From the NCBI GenBank assembly GCA_037976565.1, contig CP137674.1, forward strand, positions 31,589,047 to 31,653,046: 64,000 nt of DNA, read 5' to 3'. Made by a program: the position numbers and the translations under genes. Origin of the DNA: Mesocentrotus franciscanus (Eukaryota > Echinodermata > Echinoidea > Camarodonta > Strongylocentrotidae). The notes under the pieces were generated by a model, which worked only from the letters and a program-made list of their open reading frames with translations, was not told where the DNA came from and searched no databases. This document shows, piece after piece, positions 25,074 through 37,430 of this stretch. How positions within the stretch are numbered: the stretch's first letter is position 1; each line of letters begins with the position of its first letter.

Positions 25074-25598
25074 AGATACTACGTCCCTTTTGCAGCCAAC
25101 ATCAAATTCTGTAGAACTTTGCAGGAATTATGAATATGTCATGAATGTCCTATCTGTGAAATTTAAACATTAGCAGTGTCCTAATATTCAAATTATGCAA
25201 GGAAACCCGTTTACTTGCTAGACTTGTCAGACACTATTGAGTGACTGACTGGCTTTTTTTCTTCTGGGGTAATAACATACATAAAATGAGCTGTAAAGAG
25301 TACATGAGCATTTGTCTACATCAATAACCCACTTCTTGTAATGGCCAAAATTAAACTGATTGAATCATTGCGCAGCACAAAACGTACGACCATTAGGTAC
25401 AATGGTCTGGAAATCAGACTATTACACTTATTGGCTCGTAGCACTAAGTCGATTTGACAACTAATAGTCGTTATTTTCCCACTTAAAGACATTTTCAAGC
25501 CCCCTTTTTTAAGGGAAGTTCTAAATTAGTATTATCTTTCAAATGCCGTTGGAATTTAACCTTTCATATTTTGGGCCTGCAAATGGGACATAGTACCT
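25074..25598. mobile_element. TTAA-flanked TIR element, 525 bp
   Basis: TTAA (25070-25073) is followed by AGATACTACGTCCC, and on the right GGGACATAGTACCT is followed by TTAA (25599-25602). The inverted ends extend inward with TTTTGCAG / CTGCAAA. The TTAA duplication indicates a Kolobok- or piggyBac-type cut-and-paste element. No transposase is visible inside. Confidence 0.65.
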
Positions 25599-25731
25599 TT
25601 AAGACTCATTTAATTTCTTTGATTTTAGGTTTTAGTTGAAAAATATGAAGATAACAGCAATTTTATGAAGTATTCTGTTAAAAAAAGTGTGTTTCATCCC
25701 TACATGAAATATCAATCACAGCATCAATTTG

Positions 25732-25790
25732 GAGCCAGAAGGTTGATAACTCATCTCATAATACTTAAAAATAAGTTAACACCCTTCTGT
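25732..25790. repeat. Dispersed hairpin motif, copy E
   Basis: The left arm GAGCCAGAAGGTTGATAACT (25732-25751) faces the right arm AGTTAACACCCTTCTG (about 25773-25789). The left arm is intermediate between the copy at 58857 and the variant inside the 2520-3620 tandem array. Confidence 0.6.
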
Positions 25791-26599
25791 AAATTCTAAT
25801 GAGCAACAGGCATGTATTAAACTACATACAGGACAGCAATGTGCACGTACATGCGAATAATTGTACAAACCTCTGTCAGATTGCAGTACCCAATGCTGCA
25901 GTGCACAATAGCAATAAATGTATTGTCCATTCAGATTGAAAAAAAAGGCATTACGTTAGTGCTAAGAGTATACATGTATGATAGAGTAAAAGAATGTGTT
26001 GATCTATGAAATATGTACTGTCCTTTTAAATTTTCATTTGTTTTAATTTATTTTTAGTACTATTAGTATTATTTCATTTATTTAATTTCATTTTTTAATT
26101 TCATTTTTTAATTTTTTGCTATTTTTCAATTGCTATCTTGACAACACGGATGGCAAGGTATCAAGAAGTATCTTTTACCCCAAAACTGGCTGTGCTTATC
26201 TTCAAATTCTATATTGCACACATTGGGTTAAAAAGCTCCACCCCCTTCCATTATTTTTCTAAACTATCTCAAAATTAATTAAAAGTGTGATCAAAGTACA
26301 TGAAAATTATATTACTAACTTTTTACATGGCATTCTCAACTTACACAATGTATATACAGCAAATTTCCTTTAAATGACTAACCTTAAAGGAAAATCACCT
26401 TAAAGGAAATCAGCTTAAAATGCAATAATGATGAAATAGAGAATGGAATGAAATTTCCCCTACCGTAATCAAACTGGTAAGCAACGTATATTATACCATT
26501 CATTTCTGTGGCCTTCATTCAGCATGGTATCCTGAGCATTTGAAACAGAAAGAGACTTCCAGAAGTTCCATTACCCAAGAAAAGAAAACATAGACGCTG

Positions 26600-26970
26600 A
26601 TGTAGTTTTGCATAACAGAGCTAAACCTTTCTTCCGTAAACAAAGGCCCCTCTCCCAACACCACACGATTTCCCATGATGCGATTCAGCATGTAATCCGC
26701 CTTGTCCTACACAACCTCGGTCAAACGGCACTTACATTACAAATTGCACCGAACATCCTATCCCCTTGCTTAGATTACGGCCGCATTGCATACATATTGC
26801 TGATTATTCACACGCGGGAGAACTTACAAAGTTGGTAAGGAGGGAGAATTCCAATGAGATGTCCCTGTCAGGGTTGCCATGGTAATGGGTCAATATGGAG
26901 AGATGCTTTTGAAGAGAAAATGGGAAAGGAAGGAGACGGCATCCATCATTCTAGCTCGGTTCTCAGCACG
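26600..26970. other. GC-richer island of unknown nature
   Basis: This stretch is noticeably richer in CpG and GC than its surroundings (for example ACGGCCGCATTGCATAC and CACGCGGGAG). On the minus strand a seven-codon ATG frame (MFGAICN) ends at a GTAAGT donor near 26736. That is too short to call an exon. It may be another promoter-like region or an old repeat. Confidence 0.2.
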
Positions 26971-27124
26971 TACTTGATGTAAAGTGATATTCAGTGGAGG
27001 ATATTAAAGACGGACTGAATGAAATATGTATTTCAGAAATCCAACCCAAGACAGAACATTCGGAATGACGGATTAGATTCAGATATGAGGCCAAGATATT
27101 TCAACTTTTCAACTGCTAAAGTTA

Positions 27125-27356
27125 CAGTTAACAACTAATAAATTATTCATACCCCTTGTAAATTTGATGTTTTTTGTGTTTTTCGTAACTCAAGAATGAA
27201 AGCTGGACTGGTTGAATTAGGGCCTTTGTTGAATACTTTTAGATGTAAGCTTTATTATGTCCCATTCTCAAGTAACATAAATTGGGACAAATCAATTTTC
27301 ACACACTTGAAAAATTACAAAACTTGGTAAGGGTATGAATAATTTACTTGTTAACT
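27125..27356 (+). mobile_element. TA-type MITE family, copy 1
   Basis: The ends CAGTTAACAACTAATAAATT (left) and GTTAAC preceded by TTATTCATACCC-type sequence (right, inverted) flank an interior containing AACTCAAGAATGAAAG and TACTTTTAGATGTAAGCTT. It is similar over its full length to 36761-36992 (same orientation) and 27966-28211 (opposite orientation). The right TA of the target duplication is mutated here. End structure and TA duplication in the other copies suggest a Tc1/mariner-type non-autonomous element. Confidence 0.7.
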
Positions 27357-27965
27357 TCACAATATACAACACCTAGGGCAATAGTGACACCCCACCCCCC
27401 CCCCAATAAAAATAGATGAATGAAAGAATAAATGCATTTAATACAAATAAAGTTTCATTTCATCTTAATCTTAATGTAAATCTCATTGAGATTTGTAAGT
27501 TCCAATGAGGATTATAAATATCACAATATCTGAATCCATTTACATAGACCTGACAGTAATCAAAATGTGTTGTGCAATCTTGATGTGACATTGCATATTT
27601 CTATCATATGAGTGCAAAGATTATTATTGTATTCAGACAAACATGTACAGTTCTATTGCTACATGTATCATACTATTGCATGTTCTGATGCTATAAAGCT
27701 GGTTGGTTTGTATTTGATTAAAAAACAATCATTAAAAAACAACTTGTATTAATGCTGAGAAATATTAAAGCAAAATGAAATATAAGTGAGATGTAGGGAC
27801 TACATGTACAGTATGTTCTTGCTAGGCAGATTCTCAAGCTGCAACATCGTCCCAAATGTACAGTACATATCCAGTTTGGCCAGTTCCAGGGTACATGCAA
27901 TTTTCAGCAAGTTTCCAGTACTTAATTGGCATATGGTTGGCCTAGAAATACAACTTGTATATGTA

Positions 27966-28211
27966 CAGTTTTTAATAACAACTAAATCATTCATACCCTT
28001 AACAAGTTTTGTAATTTTTCAAGTATGTGAAAAATTGATTTGTCCTGATTTATGTTTCTTGAGAATGTGACATAGTAAAGCTTACATCTAAAAGTATTCA
28101 ACAAAGGCCGTCATTCAGCCAGTCCACCTTCATTCTTGAGTTACAAGAAAAAACAAAAAAACATCAAATTTACAAGGGGTATGAAACTATGAATAATTTA
28201 ATTATTAACTG
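27966..28211 (-). mobile_element. TA-type MITE family, copy 2 (inverted)
   Basis: The termini CAGTT and AACTG are flanked by TA on both sides (27964-27965 and 28212-28213). The interior matches copy 1 in reverse orientation, including AAGCTTACATCTAAAAGTAT and CATTCTTGAGTTAC. It lies only about 600 bp from copy 1, giving an inverted pair. Confidence 0.7.
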
Positions 28212-30142
28212 TATGTATATGAGAAGTTCAATTCACAATGAGTTTTTTTTTTCTCAAAATAAAGGTTCACTGAGAAGAAAAAAATTGGTATTGATAAACA
28301 AGTTCTGGTCAAGTAAACATGGCTTGATTTCTCTGTTTCAGCAATTACATCCCTTTTGACCCACAACTGTCCATACAATCTAAACTGAAATGTTCGAGTC
28401 AGAATAATATTGCCATTAATACTAAGCAGAGAGCCTCCAGGACAATGCTTTGAATGGTGTTGTTGTTTCTGTGGCTGGTATTGTATTGTTTGGCCGATGA
28501 TTAAAATGACCTTTAGCTGTCATAAATGCACATGTTGCTCTCAATCCAAGATGGATGACTGATTTGACCAGGGGCAAACAGGAAGGCCTTCTCACTATCT
28601 CCATAGGGCTTCAAGAAGAAATATTATGATAATGACTGTATACAGGGTTACATGTACAGGTGTGTTCCAGGGATTTTAAAGGAAATATCTAGATTTTTAT
28701 AAAAATATTTTTAAAAAATAATTATGTAGTGTTGGTGTGAACATCTATCATTTGTTAAATAAATGTTTTAGGTTATCCTGTCCTGAATTTGATTCAGTAT
28801 TACATCCTGTCTTCTTTACTAGATGAATGATAACAACATTTGTTCAATAAATGAATTATTGATTTTATTATTTTGTTTTTGCAAGTTCATCCACTTTCTT
28901 CACTTTTCCTCACATTCATGAACTCTGCCTAATGAAAAGAGTCTTTTTTTGCAGACTTAAACAAAATAAATACAACATTAAATCAAATGAAAGTACATGT
29001 ACCTCTGAATATGTACATGTACACGTAAGGGCTGGACACTAGCTTTCCATATAATTGTATCAAGTCAATTGAAATAGCAGCTCAGCTTACCTCATACAAA
29101 CTTTTGTGCACATACATGTACTGTAGACCTGCTTTGCATGTGTTGCTTTAACCAATACCTAGTAAGCACCTGTGTGAGGTACTGACGTCAGTGGTGCAAG
29201 GCCTTATAGTGCCAAATCAACTGCGCTCGGCAAGGTTTTAGTTTTCCTTTTTTTTCTCCTGTTGTTTTCATAAATAAATCACAGCACCTATGACAGTAAT
29301 ATTTCACAGTAATATTTTTCTCTTAGAGAATACAAATTTGCTAAATACACTGTACTGATCCTAGCCCAAATTTGTAATGTTTAAACTTTTTCTGTGACGG
29401 GGATACTGTGCCTTGTACTCTTTACCTTTCATGGATTATCTAGATAACAAAGTTTGAAGAATACGGTACCAAAAAGGGTATAATTTGAAAAAATCAAGCA
29501 GTTTAAATCTGATAGGCAGTATTTCTTTAAAATAAGTGTGTGAGATATTAGTAATTTATTTTCCCTGGAATTTACAATGGTAATCCACAAAATACATCAA
29601 ATTGTAGTGTAGGGTGAGGAAAATTATCCATTGTACATGTATACATGTAAGTAGGCAGACCTGCCTCCCCCCTGAACAATTTAATTTGATTTCTTACCAA
29701 CATGTCTACATGTACTTACAGGATAAGATTTCATCCAAAGATTGTAGACTTGTAGATTGTAGTCTTTATGTTTGTTTGTTATTGTTTTGTGTATTTTTTT
29801 CCTTTCATTGAAACATATGCCTTTATTCTCAAGTCTTCCTTTGAATAAAAAGAATCCATCACAATGCATTAACTACATTGGTAAAGTTGTTACTACATGT
29901 ACAGGGGTGTATGCATTTATTGGTTTTCTGTTTTAGCTCTTCTTTTTTTTCTCCAGGCCACGGATTGCAGAATGAATTGATGAAGAGGAAAATAATACCC
30001 AGAAAGAAGCTTAAAAACGACGGACAAGTTTAGGAAAGATTGATTAGATGATTGGAAAAACAACTCGGAAATGATTGGAAATTTATTCATAGAATTTTGC
30101 TGCCTTGGTGGAGTTTGTGACAGCCTTAATAAATCATTATCA

Positions 30143-30223
30143 TCTGCTGAGCGGCAGAAGAGCTCTAAGTCTGCTGAGCGGCAGAAGAGCTGTAAGTCTG
30201 CTGAGCGGCAGAAGAGCTCTAAG
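30143..30223. repeat. 27-bp minisatellite, three units
   Basis: Three near-identical 27-bp units begin TCTGCTGAGCGGCAGAAGAG. The 27-bp period is a multiple of three and gives a nine-residue repeat (RLRALLPLS) on the minus strand, but no gene context supports it. The CAGAAGAGCTCTAAGT part pairs with the right hairpin arm at 30243-30261, so the array looks like an amplification of one hairpin arm. Confidence 0.8.
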
Positions 30224-30263
30224 TCTATGTAAAACGATATTACTTAATGCCCTTCTGGCTCTA
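30180..30263. repeat. Dispersed hairpin motif, copy F
   Basis: The right arm CTTAATGCCCTTCTGGCTC (30243-30261) pairs imperfectly with the last unit of the adjacent 27-bp array (12 of 16 over the core). It belongs to the family seen at 58857-58919. Confidence 0.5.
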
Positions 30264-30483
30264 AGTAACTGATAATCTGAAGCTGAAAAAACAGCTAAAT
30301 CTATGCCCGACAATACAAACATACAAGATGATCCTGGAGACCGTATTCCCAAAAGGATTTGACATCAACGTTTCCATGATATGGTGATATCATCAACGTA
30401 TAAGAAGATATAATATAAAGATTGAAAATACACTGTAGATGAAAACTGATGCATTAGAAATAAAGATATGATCTATCATTTAA

Positions 30484-30842
30484 AGGCATCGTTTGACAAT
30501 GTTAAATCTGAGATGCATGGCCCTACATGTTATCATTGTCTGTGATATGGTGTAATAATGAAGCCCTGAAAAAATTGCGCTTCAAAATGATCATGAAGTG
30601 CCTCAAAAAAGTAAAAATCTTTGAGTGACCGGTTTTACCATACTCATTTTCCCCAATAGACTGTACCGGTAGTGTTTTTTGAAATTTTGAATTTCAATCA
30701 TAAATATCTTGATAATCAGACGGGCGGTCAGCTTGTAAACGTCATGGGATTCCTGACTGACCTAAAGGTTTATAATTATGATTGCAGCATGAGCTAAATC
30801 CAGGATTTTGCTTAGAATCTGAGACAAAGATACCCAATCCCT
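30484..30842. mobile_element. TTAA-flanked non-autonomous element
   Basis: TTAA (30480-30483) is followed by AGGCATCGTTTGAC; the right end is the reverse complement of AGGGATTGGG followed by TTAA (30843-30846). It is closely similar to 1594-1912, which shows that this is a mobile family. It is 359 bp long and has no coding capacity. Confidence 0.65.
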
Positions 30843-30967
30843 TTAAGGGGGAAGGTTGTTGTTTAGTATCTTTAATGCTTTTATTTCAGTTTTGGGTTGA
30901 TTGAGTGACGGTCTATTTGCTTCGTGTTGCACCTTTTGTACAGAGTGAACACCTCAGGGATTAATTA

Positions 30968-31107
30968 CAGTCAAACCTGTCTATAGCGACCGCCCAAGGG
31001 AAACACAAAAAGTGGTCTTTGTAGACAGGTTCCTTTAGTACATGTTTCAATGAGAAACAAAAAATGTGGTCTTTGTAGACAGGTGGTCACTAAAGCAGGT
31101 TTGACTG
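30968..31107. mobile_element. TA-type MITE, 140 bp
   Basis: The termini CAGTCAAACCTG and CAGG-TTTGACTG are inverted, with TA on each side (30966-30967 and 31108-31109). The interior repeats GTGGTCTTTGTAGACAGGT twice. The features fit a small Tc1/mariner-like MITE. Confidence 0.7.
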
Positions 31108-31926
31108 TATATCAATACCTTATGTAATGTAATATTACTGTGATGCAATATATCAATTTGTATTTCTTCTCTTTGTTTCTGTTCCTTTCATGAAATACAA
31201 TTGCGCCTTTAACTTAAATATTACTAATGATATAATGGCTTGAAGGTGAAATTTATTTGAATGTGTGTCAACAAAACAATTATCCTGCAAATCCAGTTTA
31301 ATATAATGTAATTTCATTTCAGGCTTTCCTTTACCAATTAAAAGTGATTACCCCCTCCCCCCTTCTTTCTTATTTCAAAACGGTACACTCTTATGACCTG
31401 CCCAACATACAACTGTACAGTATACTTGTTTTATATGAATGATCTCTTGATTTGTCTTTTGCTTCTTGATATAGAATTATGTATATCTCATGTACACTAC
31501 AGTAATTATGTTAATTTACATGTACAGTATATATTATACCATTAGTTAATGAGAGCCTTCTACAGAAACTTGATTTCTTTTAAGAATCCACAGGCATTAG
31601 TTCATGGTTTCTTATTTCTTGTATTTGTTGTTATTGTTATACTTCTTTAAGTTGCTGGAAGCGAAATAAAATAAAATAAGAAAACAAAGAATAGAACACT
31701 TTTATTCATTTTCAGATTTTATATGAATTTACATGCAAATGAAATATTGGGATCTTAAATGAATTTAAATTAAAATTTCACTGTACCTCATCTCCGTTTC
31801 TACTATGAAGCACAGCCAACATGTACATGTACACTGTAAAATGAAGTAAGAGATTGTTGAAGAAGAAGGAAAGAGATAATAATACTGACTACTGGCGCTG
31901 TATCAGTGACACCAATCAGCTTATAG

Positions 31927-32290
31927 CTTCGTTCAGACTAGAGGACATTCATACGAAAAATCGTTAAAAAAAACGTTGTACAAAGAATCATTGTATAGTG
32001 AAAGGAGATTACAGTCTGGGGAGCTACTAAAGAAATTTTACATGAAAGCTGGCCAGTCATCAGTGCACGCTTACATTAAGCCCCATTTAGCTATTTGATT
32101 TTTGTATAATACGGAGTTCAGACTTGAACGGAAGCCTAATTTTTCATCAGTTTTTGTTTGAAACAATGCTCACAACATGCGTTTCACTATATAAAATAAT
32201 GTTATACAACATTCGGACTATACAAAAATTGAGTACTTATCATATAACTATACAGGTGTCGTACAGTGAAATTTGGTAGTCTGAAAGAAG
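31927..32290. mobile_element. Probable TIR element
   Basis: CTTCGTTCAGACTA on the left and the reverse complement of CTTCTTTCAGACTA on the right match at 12 of 14 positions. I cannot identify a target duplication. PIF/Harbinger-like ends are possible. Confidence 0.35.
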
Positions 32291-34062
32291 GTTTACTCTC
32301 ATCCACCCAAAACCCCCCAAGGAAAAGCTTTCATCAGATTAGCCCCAAAAGTTATTTTCCTCTCCTTCTTCACAATTCCTAATTCCCAATCTCAATGTCT
32401 ACCCAGGCATGCGTGTATATCAGATGAATTCTCTGTACCATGGAAACGAGGGTCCCCACAGACTCGGCCTACTCGCTTTCATCTGTGAATTGCCCGAAAG
32501 CAGTGAGATGTTGTCACCCTTCTTTTATAAGGATGAAGACATAACAAAAGCAACCTTGTTTCAGTTATTTTATTTTTTACTCTTTATCATTTTTCAGCTT
32601 AGCAAAATGTTGATTCAGACAGCGTCTTGTGTTTTGTTTTAATTTCAATTTCCCTTCCGCTTTGGCCCTTTGGGCCTATCTATCTTCATCCTGGTCTCAA
32701 AATATGTGTCTCCTTTTCAGTTGTAACCTCATTTAAGCAAGGACAGAAAGAGACAAAGAGAAAGGAAAGAAGCTGTTTCCTTCATACCAAATTTTCTTGT
32801 CAGGTGTCATCTATCATCTTGTTCAGTTTTACTCCTACTAGTTATGTTAAAGTTTACTGCAAAAAGAAATATCAAATATCAAATGACTATTTGAATGGAA
32901 GAAAGAAAGAAGTATTTAATGCCTTACTGTTTTGAAAATATTTTTAAAGAATTTCAAACAGGATTAGTTACAGATTGGACTGTTGTCTATGAAGAGAAAG
33001 TTCCCCTCGGAAGATTTTGACAATACTCTTATCTAATGAAGATATTAACCTTGTGTCACATCCGACTCACATCATACAGTACTCATACAGCAGTAGCCAT
33101 GCAACTTAATGTTGCTGGCATTAAGGCATTCAATTGCAGGAAGCATTTCATTTGGACCTTTTCCAGATGTCTGCAAAAATGAATAATTCTAATTTATTTT
33201 TTTGGGCTGCTTAATATCATACTTGTTCTTTTACCCTTAAATCGGATTCATAATACAGAATCCATTACTCATGTACATGTACTGTACATGAGTACATGTA
33301 TATGAATTTAGTTCCCATACTAGCTTCAGCAAAAGTAAAATATGCATGAAATAGTGAGTTACAGTATTTTATTGTCTGCCTTGATTGCATAGCACAAGGA
33401 AGAGAAGAGAAGAAAATAAGGGTGTGGTACCACTTTCGAATCCATCCTCGGATTACTTGAATGATAATGATATAATTTCTACTCTTCATTCCCACCGCAG
33501 TACAAGCAGACTGTGTAAATATTCATTGAAACCAAGTACTGTATAAGTATACCCACGTTCAAGTAGCAGGGTGTTGTTTTGTTTTTGTAATTTATCCACG
33601 CTACTTATAATGCATGTTTGCAGTGCTTTGTATAGCTTATTGATAAATCAACAACCCAACCATTCAAGAAAATTAAACCTAGTGAAAAAATGGTTCATAC
33701 AACAGATTGTAAATATTTGCATGTGCAAAATTTACTGCTGGCTATTGAAAGGTTTCTATAAAACGATTACGAGTTGCAAATTCTAGGTATAATATATACT
33801 CCCCACGTAATAAAAGAGTCATTCTGGAGCATTATATAAAATGCATGCGCAGTTTTCCACCCAGACAGTCCATTATGTAGTTCCAGAGTTACATTCACAT
33901 TATATCAAGAGCATTACATGTTATGACTCATCGTTATTGGCCATCAATGCTAGCTCCTCTGCATGTTACATCAACATGATAAAAGCTTGCATCAGCTTTC
34001 CTCTCCAGTTTTGTACATGGAACATATAAAATTCATCAGGTACACACACGTACAGTGTGATA

Positions 34063-34188
34063 AACTGCCTTTAAACAAATAATTAAAAATAATATTATAA
34101 TTAGAAAAGACAGCAGTGCCAAACAAACTGCCTTTTAAAAAATAATTAAAAAATAATATCATAATTAGAAAAGACAGCAGTGCCAAAA
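34063..34188. repeat. Two-copy 63-bp tandem duplication
   Basis: Units at 34063-34125 and 34126-34188 both run from AACTGCC through an A/T-rich part to TTAGAAAAGACAGCAGTGCC. They are almost identical, so this is a recent local duplication. Confidence 0.85.
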
Positions 34189-34870
34189 TAAAATGCTTTA
34201 TGTGTCAAAGAATGGCAGTGAAGATGAATATTATTGCTGATTGCAACAAAGATCCAGAAACCAATGGGTGTATTTGCATTAAATACAGAAATGAAAAGAA
34301 CACAATACTTCAATGTTCATAGACATGTACAACAGTATGTTACTGTATTTCAATTTGGGTGTTTTTAACAGCATCATGTGTGAAAGGGGATAATGTTTTG
34401 AGGAGAGTCTCTTCCAAAATAATCCTATTAAATGATAATAATCAGATTACTTTAGAAAATGATACACTTGTTTTTTATTGTGATCATGACTTGATGCTTT
34501 TCTATGCTACTTGTACATGTAGAGGAGCTACACTCGGAGAAATTTAACTCATTGTTTATATCAAAAGGAAGATAAATTGGTGATAAATGGTAAATGTTAG
34601 TGGAAACATTACAAGAGTTATCTAATTCTTAACCTTACATGTATGTACATGTACATGTAGGCTTCAACACTAGTAGCAGAAAACCAGTAGGTAACCTCAA
34701 GTCTGACTCAGGAATGCCAACTTTTCAAGATTTCAACAGAGTTCCTCTTCAGTCTGCATACATTGTAGACCTTCAGCAAAGAGTGGGAAGCCCTGTCTTA
34801 TAAAAAGATGAAACTAAAATTTGATTCTACTTCGACCAAAAAAATAAAACATTTCAAAATACATTTGCAA

Positions 34871-35200
34871 TACCGTATATCTCTGTGTATAAGACGCACC
34901 CTTTTTTCCGTCGGAAACATTCAAAAGTCTCGATTTTATTATGCCCCTTCACATAGCACTCTGCCGGCCAAGCTCACCCATGCCCGGTAGAGCAACGGCA
35001 TGGTCCCAGCTCACTCACACACGGGATATCGACTCACCATTCAGAAACTAGAACCAAACTAGCCTATGTCCGAATTTCTGTTTGACTCGGAGGAAGATTT
35101 GTCTGTCATCTTTAGTTTAAAAAACGACATTGTTACTATTATTTTTTTGGGGGTCTTAAAAATAGGGGTGCGTCTTATACACTGAATCAAATCGCATATT
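34871..35200. mobile_element. TIR element with GTATAAGACGCACC ends
   Basis: GTGTATAAGACGCACCC (34885-34901) is matched by its perfect inverse GGGTGCGTCTTATACAC (about 35166-35182). Weaker complementarity (TACCGTATAT against ATCAAATCGCAT) extends outwards. It is about 330 bp and non-coding. The superfamily is not assigned. Confidence 0.5.
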
Positions 35201-36760
35201 TTTAACATTTATGAAAGTGGACTCACAACAATTGTTTGCTTTGAGATAGGAAAAGGAGGACTGTAAATAACATCTACCATTTTTCACACTTTTAACATAA
35301 AAATTTACTATTTATGGTCTGCATTGAATTGAGGACCGTTAGAACATAATTTCATACTTCCCCCGATAAAAAATATGCACTATACCACTGCCATAGTACT
35401 TTCATTCATAAAGCGACGGATAGATCGATAAAGCATATACACATTGCACTTGCATGCTTAATTTAACATTGCATAATTCTATTTGCACAAAATTATAAGT
35501 CAAGCAAAAAATTTGCCAATGCATTAGTATGCAGACATCACACATGTACATGTACATGTACATGTAGGGTGTAGACATGTATGCAATATATGCTGTACAG
35601 CATTCAGAGGGGAGCTGGAATGCAATCAATATGAATTTAGCCTGGTAAATTACAAATTGGAGACCAGCCAGCAGCCACTGTTGGTACATTTTGTCTGGGA
35701 GGTAATAATTACTTTGCAGGCACAAACCCTTTTCAGTTGCTGTGCGTAACAGTGTCTGCACAGTGAGACTACATGTAGGCTGACAGCATACAGCATACAT
35801 GTAGGCTCTGCACATGTACTTCAGCTGACACAGCCAGAGACTTTCTTTCTTTCTTGATTTGATTTTGTACGGCAATTAGTCACAATTGACTGTTGTTTTA
35901 GTTTTATTGGCGTTTTTCATTCAATTATGAATATTTACGCCGACTGACAGAGCTACATGTAGGCTCTGTTCAAGACTTAAGGAATTCGTAAATTGTCAAA
36001 TGAGAGTCTGTGCTTGAAGACTAGATAATAACTTCTCTAACCCATGTAAAAATGATAAAAAGAGTTTGAAACTCAAGACTAGTCAACTTCCAAAACCCAA
36101 CTTCCAAATCTGCTTATATTTCATTTGATAATAGTCCATTGCAATATATTCATGATAGTTAATCCCTAAATAAAAAGAATACCCTATTTCTCCAACATAA
36201 GGCATAAGCTGAGATTTAAAAAGGATTAAATTGCATGTACTGTAAATACCCAAGGCAATAGATGTAAATGTAGAACTTACATGTACATGTACATTGTAGT
36301 ATACATGTACACACGTCCTTGAGAGGGCATAATACTACATGTAGGCCTACAGATAAACAGTATTGTGCCCAAGTGGACCACAGCATGGGGAACATTCCAC
36401 ATGGATATTTTGGTCTAATATCGTTTCATATATTTCCTTAGGCGTTCATAACCTAAAGTCTACAGACCTACCCATTACCAATACCAGTACCACCCACATG
36501 TATTATTACAGAGTGGAAATTATTTTTTAGTGGGGTTCTAGAAATGCATGGAGTATCATACCATAATAAACAAATCAATCCAATGAATATAATAATCCTT
36601 TCTGACATGTCATTCAGACATGTACACTGTATATTTATTCTCTATTTGTATCAAATGACAATGATGATAATTTGAGGCGCCCATTTTTATTGACATAAAC
36701 TTTTTTGTAGAAGATAATGTACAGGCAATAAATATAGTCACGCTCTACATACTACATGTA

Positions 36761-36992
36761 TAGTTAATAACTAAATTATTTATACCTCTTGTAAATTTGA
36801 TCATTTTTGTGTTTTTCATAACTCAAGAATGAAAGGTGGAATAGTTGAATTACGGCCTCTATTGAATACTTTTAGATGTAAGCTTCAATATGTCACATTG
36901 TTAAGAATTGTAAATTTGGACAATTACATTTTTCACATACTTAACAAAATACAAAACTTTGTAAGGGTATGAATAATTTTAGTTGTTAGCTG
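36761..36992 (+). mobile_element. TA-type MITE family, copy 3
   Basis: The full-length relative of 27125-27356 in the same orientation, with TA on both sides (36759-36760 and 36993-36994). Ends are TAGTTAATAACTAAATTATT on the left and the inverse of CAGCTAACAACTAAAATTAT on the right. Divergence from copy 1 suggests independent, older insertions. Confidence 0.7.
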
Positions 36993-37049
36993 TATACATG
37001 TAAATGTATGTATGCAGGCCTAAGTAACAGGTTCATGACATTGATGTAA

Positions 37050-37430
37050 AGCCCACTGCACACTATACAATCCGTCGGTGTCCCGATGGCAACTGTATTA
37101 GATATAGACACCCCCTACCTGATTTCAGTTCTAAATAATGATAAGAATACTAACCAGGATTTTAGTGTATTTAGTGTATAAAAGCCACATCGTCTTTAAG
37201 TCGTAGACAATCACACTACCTGTCTAACGTCACTACAATTCTGAGCCGATTTGGCTCTTCATCCTCCAGAGAAGCTAGAAACCCCTTGAAATTTAGATTT
37301 TATTAAAACATGTACATCTATTGAGACCCTCAATCATTAAGATTAGACATGTTTAAATGTTCATATCAATTGCTACTGCAAATTCTTCTCAAATCTGATC
37401 ACTGTCAGATCGTATAGTGTGCGCTGAGCC
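37050..37430. mobile_element. Harbinger-like MITE (TAA duplication)
   Basis: The left end AGCCCACTGCACACTATAC and the inverse of the right end GGCTCAGCGCACACTATAC form inverted repeats. TAA occurs directly on both sides (37047-37049 and 37431-37433). A 3-bp TWA duplication with such ends is typical of PIF/Harbinger. It is 381 bp with no transposase. Confidence 0.6.

Noticed and set aside
26736..26756. Seven-codon ATG frame (MFGAICN) ending at GTAAGT on the minus strand
   Set aside because: It is too short to distinguish from chance, although the phase and local GC content would fit another alternative first exon.
35402..35875. 157-codon minus-strand open frame, the longest in the window
   Set aside because: It includes runs of Met-Tyr from TACATGTA repeats, has no splice or family evidence, and its composition matches the flanking non-coding DNA.
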